From positions 1 to 64,000 of the IMG/VR virus record IMGVR_UViG_3300046171_000284: DNA of 64,000 nucleotides; one strand, written 5' to 3'. Shown here piece by piece: positions 34,600-45,200 of the stretch. The notes below the pieces were generated by a model, which was given only the letters and a program-made list of their open reading frames with translations, was not told the origin of the DNA and did no database searches. The stretch is from a virus. Numbering within the stretch: the first letter of the stretch is position 1; every line of letters starts with the position of its first letter. The position numbers were made by a program, and so were the translations under genes.

Positions 34600-34789
34600 A
34601 TCTAAAGAAGTAGCACCCGCCGAGCAGTTTTTTAACGAATTATATGGTTGTTTTCTCCGTTGGTGGGAAGAATCTGATCTTGAAGAGGACGACATGGTGT
34701 CGATTGCCAATAATGTAATAGAACGCTTCACCGAAGCAGGGGTAGAATTTGATTCAGACATAGATCTGAGCGATGTGGAGGATGAGTAA
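34592..34789 (+). CDS. Small acidic protein (65 aa)
   Basis: ATG 34592 overlaps the previous stop. Strongly acidic (SDLEEDDMVS, DIDLSDVEDE), with one amphipathic helix in the first third. No family. It is coupled to packaging genes on both sides. Confidence 0.6.
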   Translation: MSKSKEVAPAEQFFNELYGCFLRWWEESDLEEDDMVSIANNVIERFTEAGVEFDSDIDLSDVEDE

Positions 34790-34926
34790 TGCCGGCAAAA
34801 AAGAAAAAATCTAGCAAAAAAGACCCCTGTTGGAAGGGGTATAAAGCAATCGGTATGAAAAGTAAGGGCGGTAGAAAAGTCCCTAATTGCGTACCTAACA
34901 AATCAAAAGGAAGGAGTAAACGATGA
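34789..34926 (+). CDS. Small basic protein with DPCWKGY motif (45 aa)
   Basis: TAATG overlap at the start and ATGA overlap at the end. The core DPCWKGYKAIGMKSKGGRKV, then PNCVPN, is a recurrent small phage protein motif found near packaging and portal genes. Role unknown; the basic charge suggests DNA contact. Confidence 0.65.
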   Translation: MPAKKKKSSKKDPCWKGYKAIGMKSKGGRKVPNCVPNKSKGRSKR

Positions 34927-34985
34927 CTCATTGCGGAACTAGAAGAAAAAAGAAAACCAAGAAGAAAAAAGGTTATGGCAAGTAA
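34923..34985 (+). CDS. Lys-rich micropeptide (20 aa)
   Basis: The coupled short frame MTHCGTRRKKKTKKKKGYGK sits between two family-like genes and overlaps both. It is basic enough to bind DNA. It may be only a coupling leader for the next gene. Confidence 0.4.
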   Translation: MTHCGTRRKKKTKKKKGYGK

Positions 34986-35247
34986 GAGAAAACCTAGTAA
35001 CCCGATTCGGAAGACCACCAAGGGTAAAGGTGCAAACTACCGCCCCACTAAGAGCGGTGCAGGTATGACTGCAAAAGGGGTAAAAGCTTACCGAAAAAAG
35101 AACCCCGGATCTAAGCTAAAAACTGCGGTTACAGGCAAGGTAAAGCCGGGAAGTAAGTCCGCTAAACGAAGAAAAGCATTCTGCGCTAGGTCTAAGAGTT
35201 GGAATGGTGAGCGTGGAAAAGCCGCGCGTAGAAGGTGGAAATGCTGA
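34975..35247 (+). CDS. DUF6321-like basic phage protein
   Basis: 90 residues. GAGMTAKGVKAYRKKNPGSK, KTAVTGK, SAKRRKAFCARS and the Trp-Lys-Cys ending match a small basic phage protein family that I know as DUF6321. Found near terminase and portal genes in many marine phages; function is unknown, probably DNA-associated in the virion. Confidence 0.75.
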   Translation: MASKRKPSNPIRKTTKGKGANYRPTKSGAGMTAKGVKAYRKKNPGSKLKTAVTGKVKPGSKSAKRRKAFCARSKSWNGERGKAARRRWKC

Positions 35248-35342
35248 TGTACGGACTATCTACAATTAAATTTATGAACACTCCTGAGCAGATCGCCAAA
35301 AGACGGGCTCTTGCTAGGAGGATGAATCGTGTCAGACGCTGA
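35247..35342 (+). CDS. Small basic peptide before terminase (31 aa)
   Basis: Starts at ATG overlapping the previous stop and overlaps the terminase start by 14 bases. Product MYGLSTIKFMNTPEQIAKRR plus a basic tail. The AGGAGG serving the terminase lies inside this frame, so it may mainly couple translation. Confidence 0.4.
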   Translation: MYGLSTIKFMNTPEQIAKRRALARRMNRVRR

Positions 35343-37083
35343 ACAGCTTCAAGACCTAATCAGGGTAGACCCTGAGCTTTGGTTTACGACCTTTGCCGTA
35401 ATCAAGGATAAACGGGGCAAGACAATTAGCCCAAAAGCCAACACCTTACAAAAAAGGATGTTTGCACATTACCGAAAATGCCAAATCGAACAAAAACCGT
35501 GCAAGATGATAATATTAAAGCCTCGTCAAAAGGGAGCAAGCACTTGCGCCCAAGCACTGACATACCACCACATGAGGAAGCACCCCGACCTAGCGGGGTC
35601 GCTGATGGGGGACATATCGGGGACGAGCGACAAAGTATTCGAGATTTATCGGAGATACGCAGAGAACGACAGCTTTCCTTGGGACGATACAGGAACAAAC
35701 CACGAAAATGGGGGAAACCTCGTAGATCAGATTACCCTAACAAGCAAAAGTGTGTATGGAAAAGAGACCGCCGGATCAAAAAACGCGGGTCGAAGTGGGA
35801 CAGTTCAAGTTGGTAATATGACTGAGGTTGCGTTTTGGACAATGCAAGGTGAAAGAGACCCTGCACTTGGCTATTTGCAATCTTTATACGATGGGGACAA
35901 TGTATCATTAGTTGTAGCCGACTCCACTCCAAATGGTCCCGTTGGATGGTTTTACCGCACATGGGTACAGGATAACGAATGGGCTAAGATATTTGCCTCA
36001 TGGTGGGAGTTTGAGGATTCCGAGATACCTTTTGTTTCTGATGAACAGCTTCAGGATTTTAAGGATACTTTAACTGCCGATGAGATATCCGAGATGGAAA
36101 GATTTGATGTCACATGGGAGCAGATGCATTGGAGAAGACGCACTCTTCAGGACAAATGCAATGGTGATGTAGCTAAGTTTAGACAGGAATACCCGTCAGA
36201 TCCCGAAGAATGTTTCCTTATGTCATCCCGCCCACGCTTTCATGTGGAAAATATTAAAGCCATGCTCGATTCCTCGAAGAAGCAGACTCCTCAAATCGGT
36301 GTCATGACATTTCAAGACGAGTCAAGAAAGGTCGCTAGTTTCCTACCCGACCGTGGCGGTCTGTGGAAAGTTTACGAAGAACCTGAATATGACTCAAAAT
36401 ACTTGATTTCTGTGGATACATGCACAGGTGAAGATCAACAGACTCAGGGATTAGCCTCTGATCCTGATTGGCACAGTGCACAGGTATGGAAAGCACCCTA
36501 TGAAGATTGGCATGGCAATTGGCATGTTGCCAAATTAGTTGCCGTACACCATAGCCGATTGGATATTGGTGTGTTAGCTGAGGAAGTTGCATCCGCATCT
36601 GCGTGGTATGGCAAAGCATTTACCGTCCCCGAAGTCAATAATTCGGGATTAGCCTTAGTTAAGTACCTATTGGACTTGGGCGTACCTGTATATCGTAGGA
36701 GAAAAACGATTGATTCTATGGGAATTGTGGAAAAGAGCTTCGGTTGGACGACTGACAAATTGACCCGAAAAACGATAATAGACCATTTAGCTTCGGAAAT
36801 TATCGAATTTAATGTGGATATCCCTGATGAAGGCATCATGCAAGAGTTGAAAACCTTTGTCATAAATGAGAAGGGTAAGCCTGAAGGTGCTCCCGGTCAT
36901 CATGACGATCATGTATTGGCATGTGCCATTGCAGTTTACAATATTGACAGTGCATCTTCGTACAAGATGCCAAAAAAGAAACGGATTACTAATCGTATGC
37001 TTCGAAAGAACCCAAGTTTGATGTGTCCTGATGGATTTATGCGTGTCCCATTAAAGGAGTACATGCGTAATAAGCGTAGGTAG
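35329..37083 (+). CDS. terL: Terminase large subunit
   Basis: Starts at GTG 35329, seven bases after AGGAGG, the strongest Shine-Dalgarno of the window. 584 residues. ATPase: Walker A LKPRQKGAST (64-72) and Walker B-like VGNMTEVAFW, with a C-motif region after it. RNase H-like nuclease: ISVDTCTGED (first Asp) and GHHDDHVLA (third Asp cluster). It packages and cuts the genome at the portal encoded at 55871. The nuclease motifs are intact. Confidence 0.92.
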   Translation: MSDAEQLQDLIRVDPELWFTTFAVIKDKRGKTISPKANTLQKRMFAHYRKCQIEQKPCKMIILKPRQKGASTCAQALTYHHMRKHPDLAGSLMGDISGTSDKVFEIYRRYAENDSFPWDDTGTNHENGGNLVDQITLTSKSVYGKETAGSKNAGRSGTVQVGNMTEVAFWTMQGERDPALGYLQSLYDGDNVSLVVADSTPNGPVGWFYRTWVQDNEWAKIFASWWEFEDSEIPFVSDEQLQDFKDTLTADEISEMERFDVTWEQMHWRRRTLQDKCNGDVAKFRQEYPSDPEECFLMSSRPRFHVENIKAMLDSSKKQTPQIGVMTFQDESRKVASFLPDRGGLWKVYEEPEYDSKYLISVDTCTGEDQQTQGLASDPDWHSAQVWKAPYEDWHGNWHVAKLVAVHHSRLDIGVLAEEVASASAWYGKAFTVPEVNNSGLALVKYLLDLGVPVYRRRKTIDSMGIVEKSFGWTTDKLTRKTIIDHLASEIIEFNVDIPDEGIMQELKTFVINEKGKPEGAPGHHDDHVLACAIAVYNIDSASSYKMPKKKRITNRMLRKNPSLMCPDGFMRVPLKEYMRNKRR

Positions 37084-37139
37084 TTAGTCCAAATGCAATC
37101 GGTTGAGGGCGTTATACCCGATTGTATATTCTTTCCCTT

Positions 37140-39212
37140 ATGGGACTACTGATGACAGGGACATTGTGGGGTTTAGGCTTATGGGGTGCTAAAACTCTTT
37201 ACGATCAAATATTTGGAGAAGGTTCTTCTGAAGGGCTGAGTGAGGAAGAACTTCAGGAGGGTCTCGATAATAGCCCCTTGGATAAGGACGCTTTTTTACA
37301 AAGTGATGAGGGTCAAGCTCTGATGCAACAATCTATGGCAATGGGTCAGGCTCAGGCTCAGGCTCAGCAACAGGGCAATCAATTTCAGAGAGATCCCAAC
37401 ACCCCAATGGGTCGGTCTAATCAGCTTTATGCCGAAGCATCTCAAATGGCAGACACCGTAAAAAGCGGTACTCGAACATTGCCAAATCGCGAGAAACAGC
37501 TTCGCAAAGCTATGGCACATACTGAGACTCTTCAGGCTTTAAAAGATAGCCAAATGAGGACTCGTGATTTCGATAAAGCTAAAAGCCGATGGGATCACCT
37601 CGGAATGGATCGTAGCTTTAATCAGCTATCCGAACAGGAGAAGCAAAAATTTTCTGATGGTGTAAAGCATGGTAGTATGAAATGGAATCGTGCTGATTGG
37701 GAAAACCCACAGCCGACCACCACATCTAACAGTACCACGCCTACGGCTACTAATCCGGGCAAGACTAATCCCGCACCCGCCACCCCTGAGGGCGGACCCT
37801 CTACTTTTGATAAGATTGCGGAGGGCATTAAGGATGGTTTTGACAAAGGCATTAAAAAAATACTTCCCGAAGAAAAAGAGGGTGAAGGCACTGTATTAAA
37901 GCCCGAAGAAACGCCCACTAGCCCTAGAGTTCCTGACGGAAACGGCGGTTACTCTCAAGCAGATCCCTTGCTACCCCAACCTAAAGCACCTGCACCCACT
38001 AGCCCTAGAGTTCCTGACGGAAAAGGGGGCTACTCTCAAGCAGACCCATTACTTCCCAAGCCTAAAGCACCCCCTCCTTCTTCAGGAGGTATTCCTACCG
38101 TACCTATTTACACTCAACCCCCTAAGACCGACAGACCGTCCAATGCCGAAACAATTGGTAATGTCGTTGGACCTATTTACGACAGAGTAATTAGAGATGG
38201 TATCAACGGTATAACTAATAGCGATATAGCCCCCTCAGCTAGAGAAATTAGCGAAATACCGGGAAACATTAAAAGTGCATACAGCGGAGTCAGCCCTGAA
38301 CAGCATAAGGCGATCATGGAGAAATACTCTAAGCCCAAAACCGCCACAGGCACAATGGGAGGAGCATTTGATGCGGGAGGAGGTTTTGGACCCGAAACTG
38401 TTACCCTCCCTCCAACAGATCCTTTTGGACAGCCTTTAGATTCCAACGCAACTCCCGTTAGTCCTAGCGAACTCCCATCCCTTGACCCTAGTGCTCCTCC
38501 CAACGCTCAACCGCCAAATCAGGTTGAAACACCGATGGATTCGCAATACAACATACCCGGTCCCACTTTGCCACTAGCACCGGGTCAGAGAGAGTTTTTA
38601 GAAGGCGAGATTGCTAAGGGTCCTCAAGTATCTCCCCCTCCGAGGGAGATACCCCGCTTCGACTCTCAGGATGTCACAAAAGTAACTGAGGAAATTTTAC
38701 CGTCCCATACGGAAAAACCTGCACAAGGCATAGTATCTAAACCGATTGAGCCGGGCAAGCGTCCTCATCGTGGCAGATTCAAAAACCGCCCACTTGACGG
38801 ACCCCCACAGGGTGCATTTCATAAAGCACCCGGTCGCCCTGAAGGCGTAGTATTTAACGATCCCAAAGCAAGAAAAGCCGAGCAAGAAAGAGTTTACAGA
38901 GATACAATGGCAAAAGTACCTATTGTTTCCACTGTTAACGGCAGACCTCAGATTACAGGTTACAAAACAAAAGAGCTTATGCGTCAAGGTATGGGCGGTA
39001 AGAGTGTAAAATGGGATGTCGACTCTGAAAAATATGCAGGTGCTGAAGACCCGTTCGGTGGTCCTTCAGGCTATGCAAAATTTGATGGAACAATACCAAA
39101 AATGGATAATGGTCAAGTTGAAGTCCCTAAAAACACTAATGTAGCTACAGTTTCTGATTTTGACGACCCTCTTAAGAAAAAGCGTAAGAAGAGAATTGGT
39201 CAAATAGCCTAA
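37140..39212 (+). CDS. Pro-rich virion protein with N-terminal membrane helix
   Basis: About 690 residues from ATG 37140; an in-frame TTG lies at 37122. MGLLMTGTLWGLGLWGAKTL is a hydrophobic helix. The middle is Pro/Thr/Gly-rich, with two copies of TSPRVPDG-GGYSQADPLLP. The C-terminal part is basic (KPHRGRFKNR, KKRKKRIGQ). Position between terminase and the giant gene suggests an internal virion or membrane-spanning ejection protein. No family is recognised. Confidence 0.6.
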   Translation: MGLLMTGTLWGLGLWGAKTLYDQIFGEGSSEGLSEEELQEGLDNSPLDKDAFLQSDEGQALMQQSMAMGQAQAQAQQQGNQFQRDPNTPMGRSNQLYAEASQMADTVKSGTRTLPNREKQLRKAMAHTETLQALKDSQMRTRDFDKAKSRWDHLGMDRSFNQLSEQEKQKFSDGVKHGSMKWNRADWENPQPTTTSNSTTPTATNPGKTNPAPATPEGGPSTFDKIAEGIKDGFDKGIKKILPEEKEGEGTVLKPEETPTSPRVPDGNGGYSQADPLLPQPKAPAPTSPRVPDGKGGYSQADPLLPKPKAPPPSSGGIPTVPIYTQPPKTDRPSNAETIGNVVGPIYDRVIRDGINGITNSDIAPSAREISEIPGNIKSAYSGVSPEQHKAIMEKYSKPKTATGTMGGAFDAGGGFGPETVTLPPTDPFGQPLDSNATPVSPSELPSLDPSAPPNAQPPNQVETPMDSQYNIPGPTLPLAPGQREFLEGEIAKGPQVSPPPREIPRFDSQDVTKVTEEILPSHTEKPAQGIVSKPIEPGKRPHRGRFKNRPLDGPPQGAFHKAPGRPEGVVFNDPKARKAEQERVYRDTMAKVPIVSTVNGRPQITGYKTKELMRQGMGGKSVKWDVDSEKYAGAEDPFGGPSGYAKFDGTIPKMDNGQVEVPKNTNVATVSDFDDPLKKKRKKRIGQIA

Positions 39213-39218
39213 ATCTCC

Positions 39219-42200
39219 ATGTCACTTTTCGAAGAAGAGGTGTTCCGTGATCCCTTAGCCAAGGGCGATGATAAAGTTTTCGATCTTGGTTTTGATCTTG
39301 GCGACCCTCCTAAAAACACTTACGGCATAGGACAGCCTCAACAGCCCCAAATAGGTGAATATGAACCTACATACGATCCTGTAGAAGGACCACAGCCTGA
39401 CCCTGCCAACGAGCCCGTTTATCGGGACTATTTAGCTTTTAAGGATAATTTAGGCAGAGTTGGTTCCGAGCTTACTGATTTTAATTACCGTAGTTCGTCC
39501 TCCAACAAAAGGTATGATTCTTTCTTTGATGAGAAACTACCCTCGATTTACTCTGACCTTACGGGCTATGAAATGCCTGATAATGTCAGTAAAGCAAATC
39601 GTAAGACCTTATTAGAAGACCTAGAAAATCAGTATTCTGATGCCGAAAGAAAAGTCTTAAAAGGTAATGAGAATTTCCTTGGATTAGGTGAAGATGAAGC
39701 ATTCGAACAGGCTAAAGCATTTGCCACACCTGAGCGTAAAAAGCTCATTGGCAGTTTAAGAAAAGAGCATGACAGACTAGAGCTTGAACGCGACGAATAT
39801 GCTCGGAGAGCATATGAGAAAAGAATGGAAAGAGACCGTATGCTTGAGCAAAGGTCGCAGGTTCCACATATTATCCGTGCTGAAGCAGAGGAATGGGCTA
39901 AGCGTGAGCGTAGTTTACTAGCATCAGGTACTAAAAAGAACAAACTTTCATATGAGCAGATCCAACAAAAGCTAGATGCCCGATACCGTTCGGTTGATCC
40001 GTTTGGCGGTATGCTTGACAAGTCTGAACTTAGTTCCTCTGAGCGTGTTGAAGCTAGAAAAGCGTTAGAACTACTATCATGGTCTAAGAAAGAGACTGAT
40101 TCCTTTAGAGGTCAGGGCGGGATTGTTTCCAATAATGGATTCGTGAACGGTTATCCTGTTGGTTTAACGGGTGCTGAGAGGGAGGCTTTGGAGGTTGCCG
40201 ACCTTAGAAAAGCAGGGATTACCACTTACAAAGGCAAACCGATTGAGGAAGCCTTGGAAGCCCTTGGCGGTCAGGAAAAAGTTGAGGCTTTAACAGCTAT
40301 TTCTAGTACCCTGAAGCTACACACTGCATACACAAACGCAGGTGTTGAGTTATGGAGTAAATGGAATCAGGAAGGACACGAAGAAAGACAGGCTGAGTAT
40401 GATATGGCACAATCCGCAGTCCAACGGGCGTTGGGTAACGCGGGTGCGATGGGTCTTACAAATGACATAGTTAGACGAAACCCTTCTGCTTGGTGGTTTG
40501 ACCACATGTTAAATGCATCTAAGCGTGGATGGGATCGCACTGACGGCACTCCCCGAAACATTGCTCGTATCATAGCAGGTGACGGAGGTATTGACCGATC
40601 CGCATTATCTAAAGTTGTAGAAGCATCTCAGCTTGAAAGACAGAGTCCACGATCTAAGGACTACGATAATTACATGAACGCCCTTCACAACAAGGGTGGT
40701 TCCAAAGGTTTTTACGATGCTTTCTTAACATTGACTGACGATAAGCAATGGAAGGGCAGTGCGATGACCGTGCTGACCGAAATGATGGTCGAATCTCTTG
40801 CCTCATTAATTCCATTAGTTGCGAACAACATTAAGGATGCAGGTATCCCTGTTCTTGGTGCGTCTCTTCTTGAATCATTTTTAACCAAAAAACCAAATAA
40901 AACGCTTTTAAAAATACTCGGCAGAAATGCCGGACTCGCGATAAAGGGTTCGTATGGTGTCGCATCTTTTCAATTAGGATACATTGGTAAGCTCTTGGAG
41001 GACATGAGCGAATTGGGAGTTGATATAAACAACCCCGATCACATGTTATCTGCATGGAATAACCCCGAAATTAATGAGAGACTGCGTAGACGGGCTCGAA
41101 ATTATGCGGGTGGCTTAGCGTTCTTTGAAATGTTGGGTGTGGGCTTAATGGGTCGTGCTAGTAAACTGCTCAATGGTCCCACGAAGTTCTTAGGCAAGAC
41201 AAGTCTTGGTAAGTATGCACTTGCCCCTGCTATCAAATCCACTGCCGAACTAGGCTTGGACATGGGTACAGGTATGGCATCTGAATATGCAGGTTTTGTC
41301 CTATCAAAAGACCCCGGTGAAAAGACTCCATACGATGACATTCTCATAGAAGGCGCGGCTGAATTAGGACCCGGTATTGTATCCACAGGCATAAACTTCG
41401 CCACTCCTCAGCTTGGGGATATGTGGAAGTCTAGCACCCCTAGAAAACCACAGGATATTGTTGATGATGGCACAGGCAATGAGACTCAGGTTCTAACCGA
41501 CCCCGTTTCTGACCCTAATCGTTCAGGTATCGTCACATCTACACAGACCTACAAAGGCATGGAGTTTGAAGCTACAAGCTATTCCAATCTTGAAGCTTTC
41601 GATGATAATTTCGTAACTGACATAAAAAACGCCACAGGTGTCGAGCTTGATGCCAACGACTCTCTTGCGGTTAAAGCTTTTGTAGCCAATGGAATATTTC
41701 GCCCTGACTCAGCTATTTCTCCTGACAAAGTCGATTTTTTCTTTGGCAGTCTGCCCGATCAAGCCCCCGGTCGCTACATTAATGAGGGTAACGGTCGTGT
41801 TCTAATCGCAATCGACCCTGTACGAGCAAAAGAGCTTGGATTTACAGTAGCAGAAACATTTATACATGAGGGCGGTCACTTCGCTGAGGATTTCATTCTT
41901 GGAGAGGGCGAGGTTCAGGGTTTTTGGGATGAACTTACTGACGAGCAAAAGAAAAGAAATGCATTAGAATATGCCACGCTTGCTCGCCCTGATGGACCTG
42001 CTACCGATGTCACTCAGTTAAATGAAAACGAAAAAGCAGTTTATGAGTATTTACTAGATAACGAAAAGAAAAACCGATCCGAATGGTTGACTCTTCAAAT
42101 TGCCCGTGTTCTTCGTGGCGATGTTGACAAAGAAGGTTTTCCTCCCGGTCTTTGGTCAGGTATTCAAAAAATAATCATGTTCTTCCGCTCATCTATCGAA

Positions 42201-45200
42201 AAGATGTTCGGATCTGAAGACCTTGCCCCTAATAGCAAAGAAGCAAAGGCTGAAATGGATCAGTACCTTTATGAGGTATTGATGGAAGGTAAAAAAGCTA
42301 GAAGTGGTACAGAAGCAGTAGCATCCCCTCAGCCAACAGCAACAGCCCCTGAGCCAACCATTATTTCGGACGGATTTGATGTCGATTCGGAGACAGGCGA
42401 TTTAACACCTGTTGACCCTACTAAACCCAATGAATCCGCTCGACAGCAAGGCATTAATATTACTAGGGAAGGTGACGAAGCAAAATTCTTACTCTCCCCT
42501 AGACAACAAGATGCGATCAAAGTTCGTATTAAAAGAGGGGAAGACCCTGAGAAAATAATAAAATGGGCGGTTAAAAATACTAAAAAGCCCGAAGGCGTGG
42601 TCAGATCCTATGTCGAATCGGTACTAAAAGAAGGCGGTATCCAAAAACCAAAAGGACCTGCCGTTGCCGAAAAACCGAAAAAAGCGTCTGACCCTAAGCC
42701 TGAGAGCGAGCCCGTACAATCTGAGCCCAAACCCAAAGCGGAACCCCAAGCTGAGACTGAGCCCCAAGCTGAGCCCCAAGCGGAGACACCCAAATTCAAA
42801 CCGCTCGGAGATGCTGAGAAAAGAGCAATAGCTAAGAATGTAAGGGAGGGCATGAAAAAAGGTCTTTCCCCCAAGAGTATTACTGACGATCTATTAAAAA
42901 AGGACACTAAAAATCAATACGACCCGAAAGAAGTCCGTGCCTATGTAATCAGAGTTGTAGATTACGATAAGAAAAAAGCATCAGAAACTCCCATCGCCCC
43001 TGACCCTCCGAAAGAAACTTTTAAACCGTTTACAGAAGAAACTAAAAAGAAACTAGCCCCTAGAATTAGGGATGGTATTAAAAAAGGTTTTTCCGCTAGT
43101 CAGATTGCCGATGTTTTTATTAAGCAGAATAAGGGCAAATATGACCCGAAGGAAATTAAGGCTTATATTCAAAGGGTCATAGATTACGACAAGAACAAAT
43201 CCGAGCCTAAGACCGAGCCCAAGCCCAAGCCCAAGCCCAAGCCCAAGCCCAAGGACGAAATTCCTGAAATCGCACCTGATGACCCTGAGTTTATAAGACT
43301 ATTTAAGCTTGAAGAGAAGGCTATCGAAGAGGCACGAGCAAATTATGATTTGTGGCAAGACGGAAAAATAACCGATGAGGAGATGGATGCGTCTCAGGCT
43401 AGAGCGAAAGAAGCAGAGAAAGCTACTTACGACTATATAATGTCGAAGAAAAATAAGCCTAAAGACGAAGGCGTAGATTTAGGTAAAGCCACAGTTAAGT
43501 TTACAAAAGCCGAGCTTCAGGAATTGGTTGATGGCGGTATGACTGTAGCCGAAGCCAAGAAAACACTTATAGCAAAGTATGCAAAAGACGCAAAGGTAAC
43601 AAAGACCGAGCCTAAGCCTAAGATTGACATACAGAAATTTTACGATCTTTACGATCAGGCATTCGTCAATGCCAATGCTCCTAGTTTCAGTAACGAGGGT
43701 AAGCTTTCAAAATCACAGGTCATTCAAAAAGTTCTCATGGATAATATTGAGAACATACCTGCGGAAGACTTTGCTTATGTCGAGCAAGCTTTAATCAAGC
43801 GTTCCCAACAAGGTCAGCAAGAATTTGATCTATCTGCACCCGGTACTATCATACCTACTTTAGGAGATAAAAAAGCTCAGCAAGTAAGAGGTTCAGTTCG
43901 TGGCGTACTAAACTTTTTAGAAGAGTTTAATGTATCCGTAGAAGAGGCAGACAATTTCTTAGTGGATCTATCCGCCAAGAAACTAGTAGTTAATTTCGAT
44001 CCTAAAAATGTAGATAAGTTATCTGACGCATTAGCACAGTCCGTAGCTACATTAATCTCAGGCACTGATCTGTACAGACAGTTTTCCTACGATGTTGTCG
44101 GCAGGGATGCCAAAAAGTCGAAAGCATTTTACGAAGAACAAACAAAAAGGTTTCAAAATTTTTACAAAGAAAACTTTTCTGACACTCCCTACAACGAGTG
44201 GATAACCACTAAAGACGCTAGAACCACATGGTATAATTTCGGTAGGCAAGTCTACAAAGACATGATTGTCGGCGTTTTAGGCGGTAACATATTGGAGAAA
44301 ATATCCAAGGATATTCAGTTACCAAAATCTTATATTCAAAAAATTAAGGATTTTGTAAAAGGTTTATTTTCCAAACTTTCAGGCGTAAATACTGAGGAAC
44401 TTTCCAAGTACTTAAGGGGTGTCACAAAAGATGCTTTTTTGGGAAATACTAGTCCTTACACAATCAAAGGTTCTCAGATCCGTAAGGACATATCTTACGA
44501 TAATATTTACAATACTGACTACGCCTTAAATGCGTTCAAACACGCGGGTGATGTAGTTAAGAAACTCACAAAGGATAGCAGATTTGCACTGACAGGTAGT
44601 TTAGCACTTGCCTCAAAAGGGCTCGTTTACCGACCTAAAGGCGAACCTGTCCACGACTTAGACTACGCATTTGATGGGTCGCAAGAAGAGTTAGTTAAGG
44701 CAATGGAGAAACTCTTACCCAATGCACTTCCCCGCCGTGCTTTTAAATCTAGTTCAGGAGTACTGAACGCACCTTACATCATCCCCGAAGAAGGATTCAG
44801 AGTTGAGGAAGTTTCGAATGGAAAGCTCAAATGGTACGACCTTAAGACAGGTAAAGAGGTTAAAAGCGGGGCTTATGTGACCTCCGATTTTTTCATTGGA
44901 GCGGTTACAGACGAGGAGACTTTTAACTATAATTGGAAAACTAGAAACGGTAGTTTAGTGCCAATTAAGTTTACTAGACCGGGAGTAATTTTCGATGCCA
45001 AACTTGGTTACTCCCGAAAGAAAGACATTTTTGATTATCAGCAGTACACCGAGGATAGGGATAAATTATTAAGTGCTAAAGACAGAGAAAACAAAGTCGG
45101 CAATCTTTTAAAAAGGTCTACCTTTTCCGACCTATCTGCCCCCGGCGGAACGCCCATACGAGAAGAATTCGGGGTAGGCGGTTTAGCTAACATAAGAGGG

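Noticed and set aside
43215-43252. Lys-Pro repeat as a mobile or CRISPR-like repeat
   Set aside because: It is a simple codon repeat for a flexible linker within one protein; no spacers or repeats of CRISPR type are present anywhere in the window.
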